A DNA stretch of 64,000 nucleotides from Endoryza sp044226045 (lineage in GTDB: Bacteria > Bacteroidota > Bacteroidia > Chitinophagales > Chitinophagaceae), in contig JBGAHR010000011.1 of NCBI GenBank assembly GCA_044226045.1, positions 1 to 64,000 on the forward strand, in the 5' to 3' direction. Each line of letters starts with the position of its first letter. The stretch's first letter is position 1. The notes beneath the pieces were generated by a model that was not told where the DNA came from, made no database searches, and saw only the letters and a program-made list of their open reading frames with translations. Both the position numbers and the translations under genes were made by a program. Below, one piece after another: positions 61,401-64,000 of this stretch.

Positions 61401-64000
61401 GCAAAAAAATTGCCACCAACAAAATTGAAGTTCCCTCCCCAGAAGAAGCAAAGAAAGACCAGCTTCGATTGACACAATATTTTTTACAAAGGTTATTTCA
61501 ACTGACCGACGTTACAAAGGAAGATTTGTATAGATATACGCTTGTACTGGGCAAGCCGGGCAGTCCGGAATTTCACTTTTTAAGTCAGCACGAATACCCT
61601 ACCTGGGAAGAAGCTTTCCGCCAGGGAAGCCAGCTCGCGCTTTTACCCGATGGTCTGACTGTTACAATTGCAAAAAAACAGCAGCTTCAACTAAAAAAAG
61701 AGGACCATGTTTGGGCCTCTCACAACCTGGCCGAATCAGACGATCCGAAGCTCTCAAAAAAACAGGCAGAAGAACTGATAGAGTTGAAAAGACGCTTTAA
61801 TAAAATCTCACTCGACCCGAAGTCCGACATCATCCATGAAATGGTAAAACCGGCTCCGGTAAGCGAAGATGGCAACTTCGGTTACCGGCTGGTAAAAAAA
61901 GATGGCTATTATGCCAGGCTGCAGCTTGACGGCGACTATTCAGATAAGAAAGCAAAAAAAGCCGCGATCAAATCAACTTTCCAGGAATTCATCAATGAAT
62001 CGCCTCACCTGGATATTTGTTATGGAGGCAATATCTTCCGCGAGATCGTAGATAAAAAAACTGGCGCCAGCTGGTATCACTTCCAGGTAAAATCGAATGA
62101 GGGCGACCTGGTTCTTTTCGAAAGCGCTTCCGGATACCCAAGCAAAGAAAAGGCCAATGAAGCTTTCAGGCAATCCTATGCCGACATATTGAAGCTGGCA
62201 CTTGATATCAACCAGTATGGTCAATCGATCAATTTCGAGGAAGAATGGAGTCAATCCCGAGGGACTTGTGCAAATTCGGCCATCAAGGTGAATATTCCGG
62301 ATGCTACCATGAAACGGTATTCATATAATCGGGAAGCAGCCGCCAAAGACCTGTCACGGATAGCTGCCAGTTTTCCAGTCAGAATCATTTCACCCACCGA
62401 TGAACTCTTCAGTATCTATTTCCCTTGCGCAGACATCAAAACCAATACCGAAACAGGAACCAACTGCCAGGACCTGACGCCAAAATATTACTATTTTGAG
62501 TATACATCCCCTAAGTCGGAAAAAGTAAAATGGATCAGCACTAACTACTATTCCCGGCCGGAGGAGGCTAACAAGGCCTTTCACTTCTTCCTTTCTCTGC
62601 TTCGCTACAGGGGAAACTATCATATAGATTACAAAGAATGTGATCGGGCTTGTCAATGGCAACTCTATATCAGGGAGGTGTTGGCCGTTAGTGCCCACCG
62701 TTATCCCGACAGACCGACGGCATGGGGAGAAAAAGGGGTTCAGAAATTCATTACCGTATCGCAATCGAAAGGAGCGTTTAACAGCTACTTCGATCCCCAG
62801 CGCTGCCAGTACACTTTCAATGTTGCCTGCGGAGAGATGGGCCTTATTCATCCTTGTCAGTATGAAACAGCCGACCTGCGCGACAAAGCCCTTGAAAAAC
62901 TGATCACCGCCGCCATGCGTTGGAACGATGATTTCAATTCACTAACGGGTCCTTTCTGGGAAGAAGTCACCTCGAAACTGGAGCAGTTTGTAATATATCG
63001 TCAGAAAAAAGATACGACCCCCTGCACCACCATCCAGGAAATTATCAGCATCATCCGTAAAACCGAATCCGGTACAGATAGCGAAGACGAGGTGATCAGA
63101 CAATTCAATAGCCTGTCGCAGGAAAAGAAACAGGCTGTATTTGCATTGATCAATAATTTCCCGATCAAACAACATGCAACCAATAATAAATTTTACCTCG
63201 AGATAAAGTTCCCGGGATTTGGCTATGATGAAAAAAACAAAACCCTGCAATCGAGCATAGCCGGCAACGATACTGATGGATGCAACGAGTGCAACTGCCT
63301 GGCCTGGGTAAGCGAATGCTGCTTCGATACCTGCCAGGAAGCCTTACATTACTATTACCATTCACTAAAATGCCTTGCCAACCCGGGAAACTACCTGCCG
63401 GTATACGAATGTGAATGCGGGCCATACGGCATCCGGTTCTTTTGTAAATGCCATTCGGAAACCAGGCAAAAAACAGAAAGAGAAGTGTTGGTGACAAAGG
63501 ACTGTTGCAACGAAATAGAAGCCTATAATCCCAACAGCTATCCAACCCCTTCACTGGCTTGTGATGCGATTACAAGAGCGCGTCGCCTGATCAATGCAGA
63601 AGGGCTGCACATAGTGGAGCATATTCTGTTAAGACCCCATTGTCATTCCCAGGACCAATCTACCGACAAAACCAGGATCACACCGGATTGCCAGTGCCTG
63701 ATCAACACCTGCTCTTCCTTGTCCGATTGCACCTTTGAGTGGATTGTTCCTTCTGAAGACCCCTGCGACAAAGACAAAAGCTATTGCTTTACGCCTGGTG
63801 CAGACCCTTATTCCTTTATTGCCACTGTTCTTCTTCCAGCATGGCCCGAACGATTCAGAAGAGCGGAAAACAGGGCATTGATTGAAAAACGATTGTACCA
63901 GGAAGCGCCATCACACATCATGCTCCGGATTTTATGGGTCTCTCCCAAAGACCTTTGTGAGTTTGAATATCTGTATAAAAACTGGATTAAATGGTTATCA
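58397..64000 (+). CDS. Giant Afp12-like baseplate protein, truncated by the window end
   Basis: The frame is open from 58397 to the end without a stop (at least 1868 residues). The start MADTTNDTQKVISRQNAGFP is followed by LRIDSMEYLGNLSGKIWTDHNTHDPGITILETLCYAVMDLGYRS, a clear Afp12/baseplate-wedge (gp6-like) signature, with FRKLLIDIEGVRNAWLTV next. The middle is long and weakly conserved. A further recognisable part occurs late: ITRARRLINAEGLHIVEHILLRP around residue 1725-1745, preceded by a cysteine-rich stretch (GCNECNCLAWVSECCFDTC, ECECGPYGIRFFCKCH, DCCNE). It is partial at the 3' end only because the window stops. Confidence 0.88.
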   Translation, partial: MADTTNDTQKVISRQNAGFPDWLDFDRLRIDSMEYLGNLSGKIWTDHNTHDPGITILETLCYAVMDLGYRSSLPSKDLFATNPDNESSENNFFTPAQVLTCNPLTITDFRKLLIDIEGVRNAWLTVAEDISTDGICGRKYLKAPLAYRMYNPNPVKSSCLNFLNGLYHVLIEPEKEELTETEKEKLKKHIHDTLAAHRNLCEDFYDITFLCIQKVGICADIELDNTVQPLDIYPQLVKTLRDFFSAAPNFYRLQDLLDKGRKIEDIYAGRPTNLVNSHGFIDTEELEKMTFKKEIHLSDLYNAILQIKGINAARNISIVNCDGTRCLPGQVTANQNNPWIFHLYENHSARYHTECSGFRFTRNGQELPFQLADANKQLPLTYSNKQFLDKKNLDLSIPNGVYRPDIADYLPIENEFPKVYGITDGSLLKDSSDARKAQSLQLRGYLLFFDVLLSGYLSQLKNIRQLFSFRDDGSGKTYFSNKLPETDGLKKLLGIDPEKTGSSHHLAYPVNIKLLQKLIANGSLPACDPSSQLPPYHFRCASERDNAIRQFAIDFESGNFSEFLLQSKKNCWVFYLQSSVSQIVLMSTEQFKTEQAARAAIASLQYHLSVARNYRTSNDTEHSRYSFRVATMQYDYWDYLQMLTENETRYTGRRNQFLDHLLARFAETFTDYALLSAPFLQPLPLQKENIRQKEAFLQSFPDLSSNRGKAYDYTLDGWNNNNVSGFEKRVTAYAGMPAAGLNNLCHFEVLEYEEQTVVQLHSGQQLFFSSEQPFESREEGKEEVRNLLKSMQDVSNYSLSAKFDKIQLSIRSSQALYEYPHLLTEQEAKTAVSQFARMTTTEAYKEDIQPSRYRHHFTLQNKASRLEWSRKEPIYTTEKSFSIPPDFLSDFADGSHWEAIGEEKEKRPEHFVVHPDDPSLFMQSDNLVPYFNRIDVRDRTDIFQFTLSDTDKSFFFLSESDYADELESKKDLTRLQFLLADEKNYIITETGKLYSLQIIQNGKKIATNKIEVPSPEEAKKDQLRLTQYFLQRLFQLTDVTKEDLYRYTLVLGKPGSPEFHFLSQHEYPTWEEAFRQGSQLALLPDGLTVTIAKKQQLQLKKEDHVWASHNLAESDDPKLSKKQAEELIELKRRFNKISLDPKSDIIHEMVKPAPVSEDGNFGYRLVKKDGYYARLQLDGDYSDKKAKKAAIKSTFQEFINESPHLDICYGGNIFREIVDKKTGASWYHFQVKSNEGDLVLFESASGYPSKEKANEAFRQSYADILKLALDINQYGQSINFEEEWSQSRGTCANSAIKVNIPDATMKRYSYNREAAAKDLSRIAASFPVRIISPTDELFSIYFPCADIKTNTETGTNCQDLTPKYYYFEYTSPKSEKVKWISTNYYSRPEEANKAFHFFLSLLRYRGNYHIDYKECDRACQWQLYIREVLAVSAHRYPDRPTAWGEKGVQKFITVSQSKGAFNSYFDPQRCQYTFNVACGEMGLIHPCQYETADLRDKALEKLITAAMRWNDDFNSLTGPFWEEVTSKLEQFVIYRQKKDTTPCTTIQEIISIIRKTESGTDSEDEVIRQFNSLSQEKKQAVFALINNFPIKQHATNNKFYLEIKFPGFGYDEKNKTLQSSIAGNDTDGCNECNCLAWVSECCFDTCQEALHYYYHSLKCLANPGNYLPVYECECGPYGIRFFCKCHSETRQKTEREVLVTKDCCNEIEAYNPNSYPTPSLACDAITRARRLINAEGLHIVEHILLRPHCHSQDQSTDKTRITPDCQCLINTCSSLSDCTFEWIVPSEDPCDKDKSYCFTPGADPYSFIATVLLPAWPERFRRAENRALIEKRLYQEAPSHIMLRILWVSPKDLCEFEYLYKNWIKWLS

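Larger units (their letters stand above)
43713..64000 (+). other. Extracellular contractile injection system (eCIS) operon, running off the window
   Basis: Fourteen co-directional genes with short gaps or overlaps encode the parts of an Afp/PVC/MAC-like particle: terminator-like DUF4255, sheath, two tubes, DUF5908, LysM-type tube-baseplate adaptor, VgrG-like spike, PAAR tip, gp25, Afp11-like and Afp12-like baseplate proteins. There is no IcmF/DotU-type membrane complex in the window, which argues for an extracellular or thylakoid/membrane-associated eCIS over a classical type VI system. Tape measure, AAA+ ATPase, fibre and toxin genes are not present and would be expected downstream. Confidence 0.9.

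Noticed and set aside
43713..64000. Classical type VI secretion system or prophage
   Set aside because: No TssJ/L/M, no capsid, portal, terminase, integrase or lysis genes; the DUF4255, DUF5908, LysM-type adaptor and Afp11/12-like set fits eCIS.

Overview
The window is chromosomal DNA from a Bacteroidota bacterium, most likely of the Chitinophagaceae/Chitinophagales type. Two secreted proteins end in type IX secretion sorting domains, one of them the gliding-motility-associated (type B) form. Promoters show the Bacteroidota -7 signature TAnnTTTG, ribosome sites are A-rich and lack strong Shine-Dalgarno sequences, and lipoprotein boxes and AHSA1/VOC/DinB/DUF1801-type small genes are frequent. 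There is one tRNA (Cys). I saw no insertion sequence, CRISPR array or rRNA.

Region 1 (1-5.4 kb) is accessory: a GlxA-type AraC regulator, a decayed VOC gene, an intact VOC (PhnB-like) gene, DoxX, DUF1801, an esterase-TPR protein and a DUF4397 lipoprotein. Region 2 (5.7-12 kb) holds a secreted T9SS protein with two PA14-like repeats. It is followed by a minus-strand group: a Gfo/Idh/MocA oxidoreductase, a NamZ-like (DUF1343) exo-muramidase lipoprotein, a DUF4136-like lipoprotein and an amidohydrolase.

Region 3 (12-43 kb) is mostly housekeeping: rlmH, rhomboid protease, tilS, etfB-etfA, bifunctional nuclease, ispE, rocD, tRNA-Cys, nucleoside phosphorylase, dapF, an alpha-oxoamine synthase, corA, Nudix, a second amidohydrolase, nucleotidyltransferase, ACC deaminase-like enzyme, lipB and rluD. 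Interspersed are an 1882-residue secreted M43-type metalloprotease with PKD-like domains, an ECF sigma factor overlapping a membrane-anchored trypsin-like protease with an anti-sigma-like head, and an ArsR-SRPBCC pair with a clear double operator.

Region 4 (43.7-64 kb, running off the end) is the main point of interest: a single co-directional operon of about 20 kb for an extracellular contractile injection system (Afp/PVC/MAC-like phage-tail relative). In order it encodes a coiled-coil protein, DUF4255/Pvc16-like terminator, a 436-residue unknown, a contractile sheath, two cysteine-rich coiled-coil proteins of unknown function, two tube proteins, a 58-residue DUF5908-like protein, a LysM-type CIS tube protein (Afp7-like), a VgrG/Afp8-like spike, PAAR tip, gp25 baseplate, a giant baseplate-J/Afp11-like protein and a giant Afp12-like protein cut by the window end. 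A LuxR-type regulator lies divergently upstream, and the intergenic region carries a near-consensus promoter and three dyads. The cysteine-rich pair placed between sheath and tube genes, together with a cysteine-rich tail on the Afp12-like protein, is the least explained part of the system. The ATPase, tape measure, fibre and cargo genes expected for such loci are not in the window and may lie downstream.
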